From: Nostoc sp. TCL26-01
GTDB lineage: Bacteria; Cyanobacteriota; Cyanobacteriia; Cyanobacteriales; Nostocaceae
Assembly (NCBI RefSeq): GCF_013393945.1
Contig: NZ_CP040297.1
Location: 5,918,809-5,982,808, forward strand
DNA: 64,000 nucleotides
Direction of reading: 5' to 3'
Below are positions 1 to 9,568 of the stretch, piece after piece (the stretch's first letter is position 1; each line of letters starts with the position of its first letter). The notes under the pieces were generated by a model that saw nothing but the letters and a program-made list of their open reading frames with translations, was not told the origin of the DNA and did no database searches. The position numbers and the translations under genes are program-made.

Positions 1-118
1 TTATATTTTTTCTCTTTATATTTCAGAATGTATCAAAATATATATTAAATCCAGAAATAAAAATATAAGTAAACTAATTTTCAAGTATTTTTACTTAACA
101 TGAACTCTGCTGCTTCGA

Positions 119-385
119 TTACTGTCGTTGCCGACGTTGTTCCCAGCGCCAGAGAAAAATCATTAAAGCTACTATCCCCACTTGCAAAGCTAAATTTGGT
201 AAAGCTGTGTCCACATCTCGTCCAGCAAGTACTTGAAAAAAGAACACAAAACCGCCAATCGAGCCAGAAGCAGCTATCCCAAGATAAACAAATTGCCGCA
301 AGCCACGATAAGGGGTTGCCACTTCCGCTTTGAGACGAGCATATTGTTCTGAGTTAAGGCGGGTTTTGGGGTTCGGTTTTACCAT
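119..385 (-). CDS. DUF3493 small membrane protein
   Basis: Encodes 88 residues. The N-terminal half is polar and basic. It is followed by two hydrophobic stretches, roughly residues 33-51 and 62-79, and then a basic tail (RRQRQ). The pattern and the KAEVATPYRGLRQFVYLG segment match my memory of the DUF3493 family, which is found in cyanobacteria and in chloroplast proteins linked to photosystem II accumulation. The biochemical role is not known from the sequence. It is transcribed away from the tRNA-Thr gene next to it, and no clear ribosome-binding site precedes the ATG. Family call is moderately sure; function is inferred only from relatives. Confidence 0.7.
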   Translation of the reverse strand: MVKPNPKTRLNSEQYARLKAEVATPYRGLRQFVYLGIAASGSIGGFVFFFQVLAGRDVDTALPNLALQVGIVALMIFLWRWEQRRQRQ

Positions 386-421
386 AAATAAGAAATTATG
401 CTATGATTCTCTATCGTGTGT

Positions 422-493
422 GCCGATGTGGCTCAGTGGTAGAGCAGCTGATTCGTAATCAGCAGGCCGTGGGTTCAAATCCCATCATCGGCT
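422..493 (+). tRNA. trnT: tRNA-Thr (anticodon CGU)
   Basis: A full cloverleaf can be drawn. The acceptor arm GCCGATG pairs with CATCGGC, the D arm is GCTC/GAGC, and the anticodon stem GCTGA/TCAGC closes the loop TTCGTAA. The anticodon CGT lies at 454-456. The T arm is GTGGG/CCCAT around TTCAAAT, and the discriminator base is T. CCA is not encoded. The anticodon reads the ACG threonine codon. Confidence 0.95.
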
Positions 494-544
494 TGGCTTT
501 CATAAAATCATATCCTTGTCTTGACTAAATCTTGACTAATTAAA

Positions 545-739
545 TCATAAACCTAACAGTTGCGGCTGCTCCTCAACTAGCTTTTGAAACTTCCGCAATT
601 CATCCCAAGTGCGAGTACTAGTGTCTAATTCCTTGCCTTGGTTGTGCTGGTTATTATGCCGGCTGACTTTTCTCATCTCAATGTAAAGCGCGATCGCCCA
701 AAATCCAGTTATCATGCAAAAACCCAGTTCATAAAGCAT
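545..739 (-). CDS. Hypothetical small single-pass membrane protein
   Basis: Codes for 64 residues: one N-terminal hydrophobic segment (about residues 4-20), then a polar, charged tail. The start is only a few bases from the divergent start of the DUF2887 gene at 744, so the two would share a very short promoter region. I do not recognise a family. It could be a real small protein or a chance reading frame. Low to moderate confidence. Confidence 0.35.
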   Translation of the reverse strand: MLYELGFCMITGFWAIALYIEMRKVSRHNNQHNQGKELDTSTRTWDELRKFQKLVEEQPQLLGL

Positions 740-743
740 CTTA

Positions 744-1589
744 ATGAAGCGAGACTCAATATTTTATAAACTATTTCAACAATCCCCTAGTTTACTATTT
801 GAACTATTGACAAATCCGCCAGATAATGCGAATCAATACAAATTCGATTCAGTTGCTGTCAAAGAACCGAAGTTTGAAATTGATGGCGTATTTCTCCCAC
901 CAGAAACCGAAAGTCCGGGTGTGGTGTATTTCTGTGAGGTACAGTTCCAGAGGGATGAAAAGCTGTATGAGAGAGTATTTGCCGAATCATCATTATATTT
1001 CTATCGCAACCGCGATAGATTTAGCGATTGGCAAGCAGTGATCATTTATCCGTCACGTAGCATCGAATAAAGTGATATTCATCCCCACCGTAACCAACTC
1101 AATGGAGATCAAGTACATCGAGTGTATCTGAACGAATTGGGGGATATTCGCGTTTTACCAGTGTGGGTAGGAGTGATGGTGTTGACTACATTAGATGAAG
1201 AACTTGCACCACTAGAAGCCAGATATTTACTAGAGCGTTCTGCTGTGGAACAGCCAGAAACTACGAGTCGCGCGATAATTGAGTTAGTAACCACGATTAT
1301 GGTGTATAAGTTTGAGCAATTAAGTCGCACAGAGGTAGAATTGATGCTAGGAATTACACTCAAAGAAACAAGAGTTTACAGAGAAATTAGAGAAGAAGGA
1401 GAACAAATAGGAAGGGAAGCAGAGGGGCGATCGCTGATTCTGCGTCAACTAACCCGACGTGTGGGAGAATTACCTCAAGATGTGCGTCAACAGGTGGAAA
1501 CTCTCTCCCTCGAACAATTAGAAAATCTAGGCGAAGCACTGTTAGATTTTACCAGTATGGCTGATTTACTCTCTTGGCTAGAAGCATGA
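744..1589 (+). pseudogene. DUF2887/DUF4351 (Rpn-like nuclease family) gene with one in-frame stop
   Basis: The reading frame runs from ATG 744 to the stop at 1587-1589 but is interrupted by TAA at 1068-1070. Both halves are in the same frame. The intron-split relative at 45764-48978 reads CAA (Gln) at this place, so a single C-to-T change explains the break. The first 108 residues carry the DUF2887 start (RDSIFYKLFQQSPSLLFELL, then FDSVAVKEPKFEIDGVFLPP). The rest ends in a DUF4351-type helical tail (LTRRVGELPQDVRQQVETL, then EALLDFTSMADLLSWLEA). These families are usually annotated as Rpn-type recombination-promoting nuclease/putative transposase; PD-(D/E)XK nuclease activity is family knowledge, not shown here. 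Decay is slight, so the loss looks recent. Confidence 0.85.
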
Positions 1590-1689
1590 TAGCAACCCCA
1601 CAGCGATCGCCTACAATTAAATCAAATTGTTTTTTTAAGATTGTATCTGCATCTAGGTGCTTCTCTCTCCATCAGGCTAAAAGACTAAA

Positions 1690-2217
1690 CTAGTCAGGAG
1701 GTTGAACTTCTATCACTCCTCGAAACATATTCATACCGCAGTTGAAGGTATAAGTACCTGGTTTATCGGATGTGAACTCAATGGGTGTGACTTCGTTGAG
1801 TGGGAGGTTTTCGGAGATATGGAAATCAGGTAGGCGTATTTCTTCAAGACAATTACTAGGATCACGGCGTAGGAAATTAAGTCGGACTCTTTGACCTGCA
1901 TTAACTGTAATTCGACTAGGTTCGTAGCCTCCATCTACTGTAATATCAATTTCTTGAATACCATCATGGGTTTCGGCTTTTTGGGACTTTGATTTACTGA
2001 GGAGAAACCACCAAATCTCTAATCCGATTAACCCCAAGCCAGCTGTTGTAACTGCACCTTTTATCCACAATGGTTGCTGAATGTGACGGAACTGGGTTGT
2101 CTTTGCTCGTTCGTTCGCTGTCATTTGATGATTCATCTGTGCAACTACTGGATCTAAGGCAACACTGAATGCCAATCCCAAGCCTGCTATACTGCTAAAA
2201 ATTACTTTACTCAACAT
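1690..2217 (-). CDS. Membrane-anchored cupredoxin-domain protein
   Basis: The 175-residue protein starts with a signal-like hydrophobic stretch (about 5-26, ending near VVAQ). A second hydrophobic segment follows at about 52-71, then a cupredoxin-like domain at about 85-172. The C-terminal FNCGMNMFRGVIEV resembles the copper-ligand loop of plastocyanin/CopC-like folds, with Cys and Met as possible ligands. An internal histidine (PDFHISENLPL) could be another. It lies only 11 bases downstream of the copper P-type ATPase gene on the same strand, so the two very likely form an operon. A periplasmic or membrane-bound copper-binding role next to the exporter is inferred from this context. Confidence 0.75.
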   Translation of the reverse strand: MLSKVIFSSIAGLGLAFSVALDPVVAQMNHQMTANERAKTTQFRHIQQPLWIKGAVTTAGLGLIGLEIWWFLLSKSKSQKAETHDGIQEIDITVDGGYEPSRITVNAGQRVRLNFLRRDPSNCLEEIRLPDFHISENLPLNEVTPIEFTSDKPGTYTFNCGMNMFRGVIEVQPPD

Positions 2218-2228
2218 TTGCTAGCTCC

Positions 2229-4490
2229 TTATCCTACTGATTTAGCTTGGAATTTACGCAGACGTAGGGCATTTGTCACAACAGAAACCGAACTAAATGC
2301 CATTGCTGCACCTGCAATGATAGGGTTAAGCAACCAGCCGAAGATAGGGAACAGAATACCCGCAGCGATGGGAATGCCAGCAACGTTGTAGATAAAGGCG
2401 AAGAATAGGTTTTGACGAATGTTACGAATTGTGGCGCGGCTGAGTTGAATGGCAGTAACTATGCTTTGCAAATCACCGGAGATGAGTGTGATGTCACTAG
2501 CTGCGATCGCTACATCTGTACCAGTGCCAATTGCCATTCCCACATCGGCTTGAGCTAAGGCTGGTGCATCATTGATACCATCACCAACCATTGCCACAAT
2601 CTTGCCTTCTGATTGTAGTGCCTGCACTGTAGCGGCTTTTTGGTCGGGGCGGACTTCTGCCAAAACACGCTTGATGCCGACTTCACGGGCGATAGTTTCG
2701 GCGGTGCGGCGATTATCTCCGGTAAGCATCACCACCTCTAAACCCAGTTTTTGCAAAGCGCGAATTGCTTGTATGGAGGTAGGTTTGATGGCATCAGCAA
2801 TCCCCATTAATCCCTGAATTTGTCCGTCAACCGCAATCCAAATTGCAGTTTTCCCCAGATATTCCCAACGCTCTTTATCCTGTTGCAAAGCTTGGGTGTC
2901 AATCCCTAACTCTGACATCCAGCGTTGTGTACCAATTTGCACGAGAGCATCAGAAACTATACCCTGTACACCACTGCCTGCTACTGCTTCAAACTCCTTA
3001 ACATCTGCTAAAGTCACCTCTTGAGATTGGGCGTATCTGACAACCGCTTCTGCCAATGGATGTTCAGAATTGCGTTCCACAGATGCTGCAAGTTGCACCA
3101 ACCTGATTTCGTTACCATTAGCAGTACCGTTGACGGTGACAAAATCGGTGACTGTTGGTTTACCCTGAGTGATGGTTCCAGTTTTGTCCAGTACTATTGT
3201 TTGAATTTTGTGCGCTAGTTCCAAGCTTTCAGCACCTTTAATCAAAATGCCATTTTCTGCACCTTTACCCGTTCCTACCATTACAGATGTCGGTGTGGCT
3301 AAACCCAGCGCACAAGGACAGGCGATAATTAGTACCCCAACAGTCGTGATCAGCGCTATAGTCACGTTGCCTGTAAAATTAAACCAAATAATGAAAGTGA
3401 AAAGAGCGATCGCAATTACCGCAGGCACAAACCATCCAGTTACTTGGTCTGCTAATCTCTGAATTGGGGCTTTAGAACCCTGTGCTTGCTGTACTAATTG
3501 AACAATCTGCGCCAGCACAGTATCACTGCCGACTCGTGTTGCCCGAAACTTGAAACTCCCAGTTTTGTTAATGGTAGCTCCAATCACTTCATCGCCTGGT
3601 TGCTTTTTGACAGGCACGCTTTCCCCTGTCACCATCCCTTCATCAATTGTGGATGTCCCGTCAACTACTTCGCCATCAACAGGAATTTTCTCACCAGGAC
3701 GAACCAGTATCACATCACCAATTTGTACTTCTTCGATTGGCACATCTACTTCTTGTCCATTGCGAATCAAACGCGCTGTTTTAGCTTGTAACCCAATTAG
3801 CTTACGGATAGCTTCTGAGGTTTGTCCTTTAGCGCGATTTTCAAATAATCTTCCTAGCAGAATCAGGGTAATAACGACAGCAGCAGTTTCATAATATACA
3901 TCTGGTGTTAACCCCTGATTGATAAAAAAGCTGGGGAATAAGGTAGGAAACAGCGAATAAAGATATGCTGCACTTGTACCCAAAGCGATTAGGGTATCCA
4001 TTGTAGCAGCATGACGTTTTAAAGCTTTCCATCCATTAATGTAGAAAGAGTAACCACACCAGAACTGTACTGGGGTAGTAAGTATCAACTGTACCCAAGG
4101 ATTATGCAGCCATACTGAGATAAAGGGTAAGTGCAACCCTGTCATCATAGGCAATGAACCTATAACTAACACAGTGCTAATGATGCCTCCTACTGCCACC
4201 TTGCGCATTAAATCGCGGGATTCTCTGAAGCGATGTCTTTTCTCGGCATCATCTTCTCCCGCCATCAGGTTTTGTTTTTCGAGTAGGTAGGCAGAGTAAC
4301 CTGCTGCATCTACCGCCTTTTGAATAGCTGCTAAATCAGTTCTTCTAGGGTCATATTTAACTGTTGCCTGTTCTGCTCCAAAATTCACAATACATTCATC
4401 AACACCGGGAACAGAATTAATTGCGTCTTCGATGCTGCTGGCACAAGCGGCACAACTCATGCCGCGCAGTTTGAGTGTGGTATTCTGCAT
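2229..4490 (-). CDS. copA: Copper-translocating P-type ATPase (CopA/PacS/CtaA type)
   Basis: A 753-residue P1B-type ATPase moving monovalent copper across a membrane with ATP. Motifs are complete. The N-terminal heavy-metal domain has C13-x2-C16 (GMSCAAC). The actuator domain has TGES. The membrane CPC lies near residue 390, the phosphorylated aspartate is in DKTGT near 434, SEHP is near 480 and GDGINDAP near 637. The last membrane segments carry YNVAGIP and MAFSSVSVV, which mark the Cu(I) subgroup. The partner cupredoxin gene follows directly. Whether it exports copper or loads plastocyanin/cytochrome oxidase in thylakoids cannot be told from sequence alone. No frame damage was seen. The region upstream (4491-4860) holds no gene. 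Confidence 0.93.
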   Translation of the reverse strand: MQNTTLKLRGMSCAACASSIEDAINSVPGVDECIVNFGAEQATVKYDPRRTDLAAIQKAVDAAGYSAYLLEKQNLMAGEDDAEKRHRFRESRDLMRKVAVGGIISTVLVIGSLPMMTGLHLPFISVWLHNPWVQLILTTPVQFWCGYSFYINGWKALKRHAATMDTLIALGTSAAYLYSLFPTLFPSFFINQGLTPDVYYETAAVVITLILLGRLFENRAKGQTSEAIRKLIGLQAKTARLIRNGQEVDVPIEEVQIGDVILVRPGEKIPVDGEVVDGTSTIDEGMVTGESVPVKKQPGDEVIGATINKTGSFKFRATRVGSDTVLAQIVQLVQQAQGSKAPIQRLADQVTGWFVPAVIAIALFTFIIWFNFTGNVTIALITTVGVLIIACPCALGLATPTSVMVGTGKGAENGILIKGAESLELAHKIQTIVLDKTGTITQGKPTVTDFVTVNGTANGNEIRLVQLAASVERNSEHPLAEAVVRYAQSQEVTLADVKEFEAVAGSGVQGIVSDALVQIGTQRWMSELGIDTQALQQDKERWEYLGKTAIWIAVDGQIQGLMGIADAIKPTSIQAIRALQKLGLEVVMLTGDNRRTAETIAREVGIKRVLAEVRPDQKAATVQALQSEGKIVAMVGDGINDAPALAQADVGMAIGTGTDVAIAASDITLISGDLQSIVTAIQLSRATIRNIRQNLFFAFIYNVAGIPIAAGILFPIFGWLLNPIIAGAAMAFSSVSVVTNALRLRKFQAKSVG

Positions 4491-4857
4491 CTGACTACTC
4501 CAGTTAATAAATGGCGCTAACTAACATCTAACTGATTTCATCTTGAATCCTCCAGTTCACTAGAGAGTCAAGAGGCCATGCTGAAGAATTTTTTAAGCAC
4601 ATATTAAATGCAGCGATAAGGGTGCTTATACCAATTCAAAATATAGGCTTTATTTTGCCAAAAAGCACATCAAATAATATTTGCACACTCTTTTATAGCT
4701 ATATTCTAACTTCCTTTTCTTGCTAAAAAGCTTGGATGAACTGATCATATTAGATAGGAATTTATACCATGCGATTTAAGTTAGGAGAAACTGAAAAATC
4801 TGTTTTTTTAGTTTTTCACAAAATAGTATTTTATTAATTCTAAACTAAATTCCTATT
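4491..4857. other. AT-rich intergenic stretch upstream of copA
   Basis: No credible gene found. It must hold the copA promoter (read leftwards). It includes a TATACCAATTCA motif near 4627, which resembles half of the palindromic repeat seen at 20518-20619 and 42724-42750. No clear operator for a copper sensor was recognised. Confidence 0.4.
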
Positions 4858-5101
4858 AGATGAATTATTTAATGAAAATGAATGTCAATTTAAGGTCATT
4901 CTCAAGAATGATGTACTGATTAGTAAATTTTGGGAAATATGGCAGCAACGTCACAAAATATGGGGCAAGGATTATATGCGATCGCCAGAACATCAAACAA
5001 GACAAGCAGTAAATAAAATTTCATCCTTAATGATGAATGTATTCAAAACCACAAATTCATTTAATCATGAGAATCCATCTTTAGTTAGATGGAAGCATTA
5101 G
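4858..5101 (+). pseudogene. Possible relic open reading frame, about 80 codons, no start codon
   Basis: A frame open from a TAA just upstream through TAG at 5099-5101 has protein-like composition (for example LISKFWEIWQQRHKIWG, then RSPEHQTRQAVNKISSLMM). It has no good ATG/GTG at its beginning; the first in-frame ATG is about half-way along. It lies directly before the psaB relic, so it may be another decayed gene end. I do not recognise the family. Confidence 0.25.
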
Positions 5102-5285
5102 TAATTAATTTGTTTATTAATGTTAGGCAAATGAATTGCGTCATACTACCTAAGAATGTAAGTCCAATCATCAATCATTTTTTATTCTAATAATCGAAGC
5201 TGGCGATTATTAGCATTAACCTGCATTTGAAGACTGAAAGTATGTTGATTCAATTGCAAACAATTGCTAGCTCATGAAAACTAGC

Positions 5286-5506
5286 AATTTGGATTAGCTG
5301 TTCACAACGATGTTGTAGTTGCCTTTGGCACTCCAGAAAAACAAATCTTAATTGAGCTGGTATTTGCTCAGTTCAACAAAAACTCTACATACCTCATGGG
5401 TTGGTTTCGTGATTACCTCTGGGCTAACTCCGCTCAGTTAATTAACGGTTATAACCCCTACGGTACAAATAATTTGTCTGTCTGGGCTTGGATGTTCCTC
5501 TTTTGA
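5286..5506 (+). pseudogene. psaB: psaB relic (photosystem I P700 apoprotein A2), frameshifted and internally deleted
   Basis: The first part reads [17 protein letters not shown] in the frame starting at 5286. The second part, in the frame shifted by one base, reads [11 protein letters not shown] and then [31 protein letters not shown] and [13 protein letters not shown] before TGA at 5504-5506. From memory of PsaB, the QILIEPVFAQ and the FNESSTYLMGW segments lie more than a hundred residues apart, so a block between them is missing; the join falls at the shared residues AQF(N). One A is missing in the A-run near 5337-5341, which causes the frame change. PsaB should continue with GHLVWATGF but does not. 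There is no start codon. This is a dead fragment, not a working photosystem gene. Confidence 0.85.
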
Positions 5507-5518
5507 CTTTAGCTATTG

Positions 5519-5549
5519 TCCCCCTTGATACCGTTAGGTGACAGGGGGA
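5519..5549 (+). terminator. Stem-loop after the psaB relic
   Basis: The arms TCCCCCT (5519-5525) and AGGGGGA (5543-5549) form a perfect 7-bp stem with a 17-base loop. A T-rich run (TTTCTTT) follows. It could be the old terminator of the lost gene, or one acting now for any transcript that crosses this gap. Confidence 0.4.
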
Positions 5550-5886
5550 TTTCTTTCGGAAATTTTTTATATACCAGAGATATACGGTATTCACTAGCTT
5601 AGAAACATTAACTTTTGGTTATAGTTGATACAGGAGTTTAATGCTATTATGGAAACATTTTTATGGATAAAACCATGATTACACACAGATTAACGTCTCG
5701 GATAAAAGCTGAAAATGCTCCTATAGAGGTAATTTTAAGTTTTTTTGAATTTTAATAAGGACAAAATAAAACTCCTTTGACACAATAGTACAGAAACTAA
5801 GAGGTATCTAATAACCTGATCTCTCTGTACAGATAATAGCCGATTGATCTGACATAAAAATTACCCAGTCAATTACGTAAAACACT

Positions 5887-7134
5887 ATGAACATCAACAA
5901 CCCTCTGGAGACAATACAAACAAGTTTCCATACCGCTTTAGGCGCTGTGAGCGAATTTACCAGTCTACTGCAAGCACCCCAAAAACTCACAAATTACCTC
6001 ACCCAAATCCAGCAACAACCAGAGCAATGGTTCCAAGACTTAGCGGGAAAAGGGAAAAGTATGGAACAAGATATGACTAGTTTTTGCAAAAATTACTTTT
6101 GTGGAGGTAGCAAGCCATCAACATACCCTAAATATATAGAACGAGCAGATGGACAGGCGTTTAATCAACCCTACGAAATTAAAGGAACTAAAATGTATGG
6201 CTTTGTCGTTGAAGGTTCAATGGCGAAGTTGCAAGAGATATGTGATAAATATCTCAACGATCCCAATAACGGCGAGATTGAATATCGTCCAGCAACCAAC
6301 TATCTTATCCTGACGTTCAATAAGATAGATTCTTTAAGTTCTATCTATCCCCCCGACTATGACAAAGGAACCGTATTTGAAGAAGAAGCTATCTTTTGGA
6401 TGTTAACAGTAGTGGGTAGAAAAGTCGGGCCTTTCTTCATTGCCGATCGCCTAGCCTGGTTTATGCCATACTTATATGTCAATAATTCTCCCATCCTCGT
6501 TTCTGGTAGAGAAGTCTACGGTTTCTTTAAACAACTTGGCACATTTAAGATTCCCGATTTAGATCAACAACCAGATTTATTAACCGTAGACACCTTAGTA
6601 TTTAAAGAATTTTCCCCTACGAGCAAATCTCTAGATGCTCGTCTGTTGGAAGTTCAACGCCTCAGTACAGGAGAGCAACACCCAGATATCAAAACATGGG
6701 ACACATTTGAACAAGCCGCAAAAGCGATCGCTAGCTTATTATTTGACAATGATGAAATTACCATCCCTGGCTTACAATTACCCCTCAACCTCCTCGAATA
6801 TCTCTTAGGAAGAATCGTTCCCCTCGTTACTCTCAAACAAATCCGCGACGTAGAAAACAGTAAAAAGGCCTGTTATCAAGCACTGATTGAATCCCCCATG
6901 CAGCTACAAACCTTCTATGGTGGTAAACTCTTTGGCTTCAACAATTTTGGCGATCAATTTCAACTCAAAATCAATAATTTCGCTAGTCAACCCATCGTCC
7001 AAGATTTAGGACTAGGTCAAGGTTATGCCCCAGGTAGCGAATCAGTCAATATCCCCGTCAAACTCGGTTTTGTCCTAAATTTCGATTTCACACTCAAAGA
7101 TGGGAAAACTGTATGGGAAGCAAAGGGGAAGTAG
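5887..7134 (+). CDS. Acetoacetate-decarboxylase-like protein
   Basis: Encodes 415 residues. The N-terminal third is helical and unrecognised. From about residue 90 on it resembles the acetoacetate decarboxylase superfamily. The diagnostic stretch is GREVYGFFKQLGTFKIPD near residues 208-225, where the Lys after the aromatic pair sits where the Schiff-base lysine of the decarboxylase lies (GREL-x-GFPKKL in the classical enzyme). The second Lys of the classical KK pair is Gln here, so the lysine pKa environment, and perhaps the reaction, differ. The FAD oxidoreductase at 7277 follows in the same direction after 142 bases of repeats, which suggests a joint pathway on a lipid-like or polyketide-like substrate (inference). 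The stop codon TAG sits at the edge of the GTCAATA repeats. Confidence 0.6.
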   Translation: MNINNPLETIQTSFHTALGAVSEFTSLLQAPQKLTNYLTQIQQQPEQWFQDLAGKGKSMEQDMTSFCKNYFCGGSKPSTYPKYIERADGQAFNQPYEIKGTKMYGFVVEGSMAKLQEICDKYLNDPNNGEIEYRPATNYLILTFNKIDSLSSIYPPDYDKGTVFEEEAIFWMLTVVGRKVGPFFIADRLAWFMPYLYVNNSPILVSGREVYGFFKQLGTFKIPDLDQQPDLLTVDTLVFKEFSPTSKSLDARLLEVQRLSTGEQHPDIKTWDTFEQAAKAIASLLFDNDEITIPGLQLPLNLLEYLLGRIVPLVTLKQIRDVENSKKACYQALIESPMQLQTFYGGKLFGFNNFGDQFQLKINNFASQPIVQDLGLGQGYAPGSESVNIPVKLGFVLNFDFTLKDGKTVWEAKGK

Positions 7135-7269
7135 TCAATAGTCAATAGTCAATAGTCATTAGTCAATAGTCATTAGTCAATAGTCATTAGTGTTGAGTGG
7201 CTATTAATTATTCTCCCCTGCACCCCTGCACCCTGTCCCCTGTCCCCTGTCCCCTATCCCCTATCCCCT
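7134..7269. repeat. Heptamer array (GTCAATA/GTCATTA) and C-rich array
   Basis: 7134-7192 is built of GTCAATA and GTCATTA units. 7216-7269 is a second, C-rich low-complexity array (units such as CCCCTGT and CCCCTAT). Both fill the space between two co-directional genes. These are short tandem repeats typical of Nostoc-like genomes. No spacers, so not a CRISPR array. Confidence 0.85.
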
Positions 7270-7276
7270 CATTAAA

Positions 7277-9568
7277 ATGTCTCAACCCTATCAGCCAAAA
7301 AAGATCACTATTTTAGGTGGTGGTATGGCATCTTTAACCGCCGCTTATGAATTAACCAGTCAACCAGGATGGGAGAATCTCTATGAGATTACTATCTATC
7401 AAACAGGTTGGCGTTTAGGTGGTAAATGTGCAACTGGACGCAACGTCAAACCTGATGCACCTGATGCTGAACCAGATTATCGCATTGAAGAACATGGGCT
7501 ACATATCTTCTTTGGCTTCTACGAAAATGCCTTTCGACTACTCAAGCAATGCTACGACGAACTTGGTGGTAACGGGCCTTTCAGCACTATAGAAGACGCA
7601 TTTAAACCCCACAGTCTCATCGTCTTAGAAGAATACATCAATCAGAATTGGGTGAGTATCCCTTTTGATTTTCCGAGAAATTCTCTAGTTCCTTGGGAAG
7701 GTGGCGATGTTTCTTCTCTTTGGCAACATATTTGCACCACCATCAAATTTGTCATTCAGACTTACACAGAAATTGATAGTTACGAAAATCCCTCAACATC
7801 TCTTGCCAAACAAATAGCATTAGGCACAGAAGTCATAGAATTTTTATCAGATAGTAGTTTGTTGGAGTTTCCTAGTCAACTGATGCAGTTATTTCTCCAA
7901 GCACCTAGTCGTTGGGGTGGATGGCTCAACAGTATTAGTCAATCTATTGGCAACATTCTGCAAAACCTCGACTTCACCTCTGAAAGAGTGTTCTTAAATC
8001 TTGCCTATAACCTCGCTCAATCACTACCTGAAAATCCCAAAATTCAAAGACGTGAACATCATCAGTTAATTATCAAGCTAATCGATCGCTTTAAAGCACA
8101 TTTGACTAGTCAGCTAGACTCGAAAATTGGGCAAAATCCCAGCGTCTTTTGGCGTTTAACACTTATTGATCTCGCATTAGCCAACATTCGGGGTTTAATT
8201 GTTGATGAAGTGATTCTGTTTCGTTCCCTAGAGAGTTTAGATGAATATAACTATCGAGACTGGCTACGAAAACATGGCGCGAGGGAATCGAGTGTGAAAT
8301 CAGCCTTTATTCGCGTCTTATACGATTTAGTCTATGGCTTTCCCGAAGGTAATACCAACAAACCACAACTAGCCGCCGGCACAGCTATTCGTATCCTCAC
8401 CACCATTTTGTTTAAATATAATGGTGCAATCATGTGGAAAATGCAATCTGGGATGGCGGATGTCGTCATCACCCCATTGTATGAAGTGCTGAAGCGTCGC
8501 GGTGTAAAATTCCAATTCTTCCATGTTGCCCAGCAGTTACACTTGGATCAAGATCAACAAGCGATCGCTAGTATTACTTTAGCTCGTCAAGTCAATTTAA
8601 AACACCCACAGCAAGAATATCAACCCCTCATCTCAGTCAAAGACATTCGTTGCTGGCCTAATCAACCTCTCTATGATCAGATTGTCGATGAACAAGCCCA
8701 AAAACTCCAAGACAAAAAAATTGACTTGGAATCATATTGGACACCTTGGCAAAATGTAGAGCAAATTACCCTCACCAAAGGCGATGATTTTGATATCGTC
8801 CTTCTGGGAATTTCCATCGCCGCCTTGCCTTCTATTTGCAATGAATTTCTCCATGCTAAACAGAATCCCGTGCATCAAAAATGGCATGATATGTTCAAGC
8901 AAGTCAAGACTGTCACTACCCAAGGCGGACAAATATGGCTCAAACCTACTTTAGCTCAATTGGGATGGCAACAAACCAGCCCTGTACTAGGAGCTTATGT
9001 TGAACCCCTCGATGTCTATGCAGATATGAGCGAGTTACTAACACGAGAAAATTGGACTACTGAAGATTATCCTTATAATCTAGCTTATTTCACCGGCGTA
9101 ATTGCTGATCCCGGTATTCCCCCCCAGACAGAATACGATTTTCCCCATAAAGCCCAAAAGAAAGTAGAGCAACAAGCAATTAACTTTCTCAACAATTATA
9201 TTGGACACCTCTGGCCTGATGCGACTCAGCCTAACAATCCCCAGGGCTTGAACTGGGATTTACTCATTGATTCGCAAAACCGTCAGGGAGCAGAACGCTT
9301 TCAGGCTCAATACTGGCGAGTCAACATTAACCCATCAGAACGCTATGTATTATCCGTACCGGGAAGTACTAAGTATCGACTCAAAACCGATGAATCTGGG
9401 TTTAATAACCTTTACCTAACTGGCGACTGGATTAACAACGGTTACAACTCTGGTTGTGTAGAAGCAACAGTAATGTCTGCAATGCAAGCAACACGAGCTA
9501 TCCTAAACCAATGCTTTCAGATCAAATACGCTAAAGAAATTATTGGTGAGAGAGATTGTTGGTTATGA
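7277..9568 (+). CDS. Large FAD-dependent amine-oxidase/carotenoid-desaturase-like oxidoreductase
   Basis: A 763-residue flavoprotein. The N terminus has the dinucleotide-binding fold ITILGGGMASLTAAYELT. A WRLGGKCATGRN segment follows, as in phytoene and zeta-carotene desaturases and hydroxysqualene dehydroxylases, then EEHGLHIFFGFYENAF. The C terminus NNLYLTGDWINNG, GCVEATVMSAMQATRAIL is the second FAD-contact motif of that superfamily. It is about 250 residues longer than ordinary desaturases; the middle (about residues 150-400) is an extra helical region I do not recognise. It follows the acetoacetate-decarboxylase-like gene and probably works with it. The substrate is unknown. The start ATG at 7277 directly precedes SQPYQPKKITIL, so the start looks right. 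Confidence 0.75.
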   Translation: MSQPYQPKKITILGGGMASLTAAYELTSQPGWENLYEITIYQTGWRLGGKCATGRNVKPDAPDAEPDYRIEEHGLHIFFGFYENAFRLLKQCYDELGGNGPFSTIEDAFKPHSLIVLEEYINQNWVSIPFDFPRNSLVPWEGGDVSSLWQHICTTIKFVIQTYTEIDSYENPSTSLAKQIALGTEVIEFLSDSSLLEFPSQLMQLFLQAPSRWGGWLNSISQSIGNILQNLDFTSERVFLNLAYNLAQSLPENPKIQRREHHQLIIKLIDRFKAHLTSQLDSKIGQNPSVFWRLTLIDLALANIRGLIVDEVILFRSLESLDEYNYRDWLRKHGARESSVKSAFIRVLYDLVYGFPEGNTNKPQLAAGTAIRILTTILFKYNGAIMWKMQSGMADVVITPLYEVLKRRGVKFQFFHVAQQLHLDQDQQAIASITLARQVNLKHPQQEYQPLISVKDIRCWPNQPLYDQIVDEQAQKLQDKKIDLESYWTPWQNVEQITLTKGDDFDIVLLGISIAALPSICNEFLHAKQNPVHQKWHDMFKQVKTVTTQGGQIWLKPTLAQLGWQQTSPVLGAYVEPLDVYADMSELLTRENWTTEDYPYNLAYFTGVIADPGIPPQTEYDFPHKAQKKVEQQAINFLNNYIGHLWPDATQPNNPQGLNWDLLIDSQNRQGAERFQAQYWRVNINPSERYVLSVPGSTKYRLKTDESGFNNLYLTGDWINNGYNSGCVEATVMSAMQATRAILNQCFQIKYAKEIIGERDCWL

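Noticed and set aside
100-333. 77-codon plus frame at the left end
   Set aside because: Opposite strand of the DUF3493 gene; low-quality sequence with no family.
5286-5506. A functional short PsaB-like peptide
   Set aside because: No start codon, a frameshift in the middle and loss of most helices rule out a working protein.
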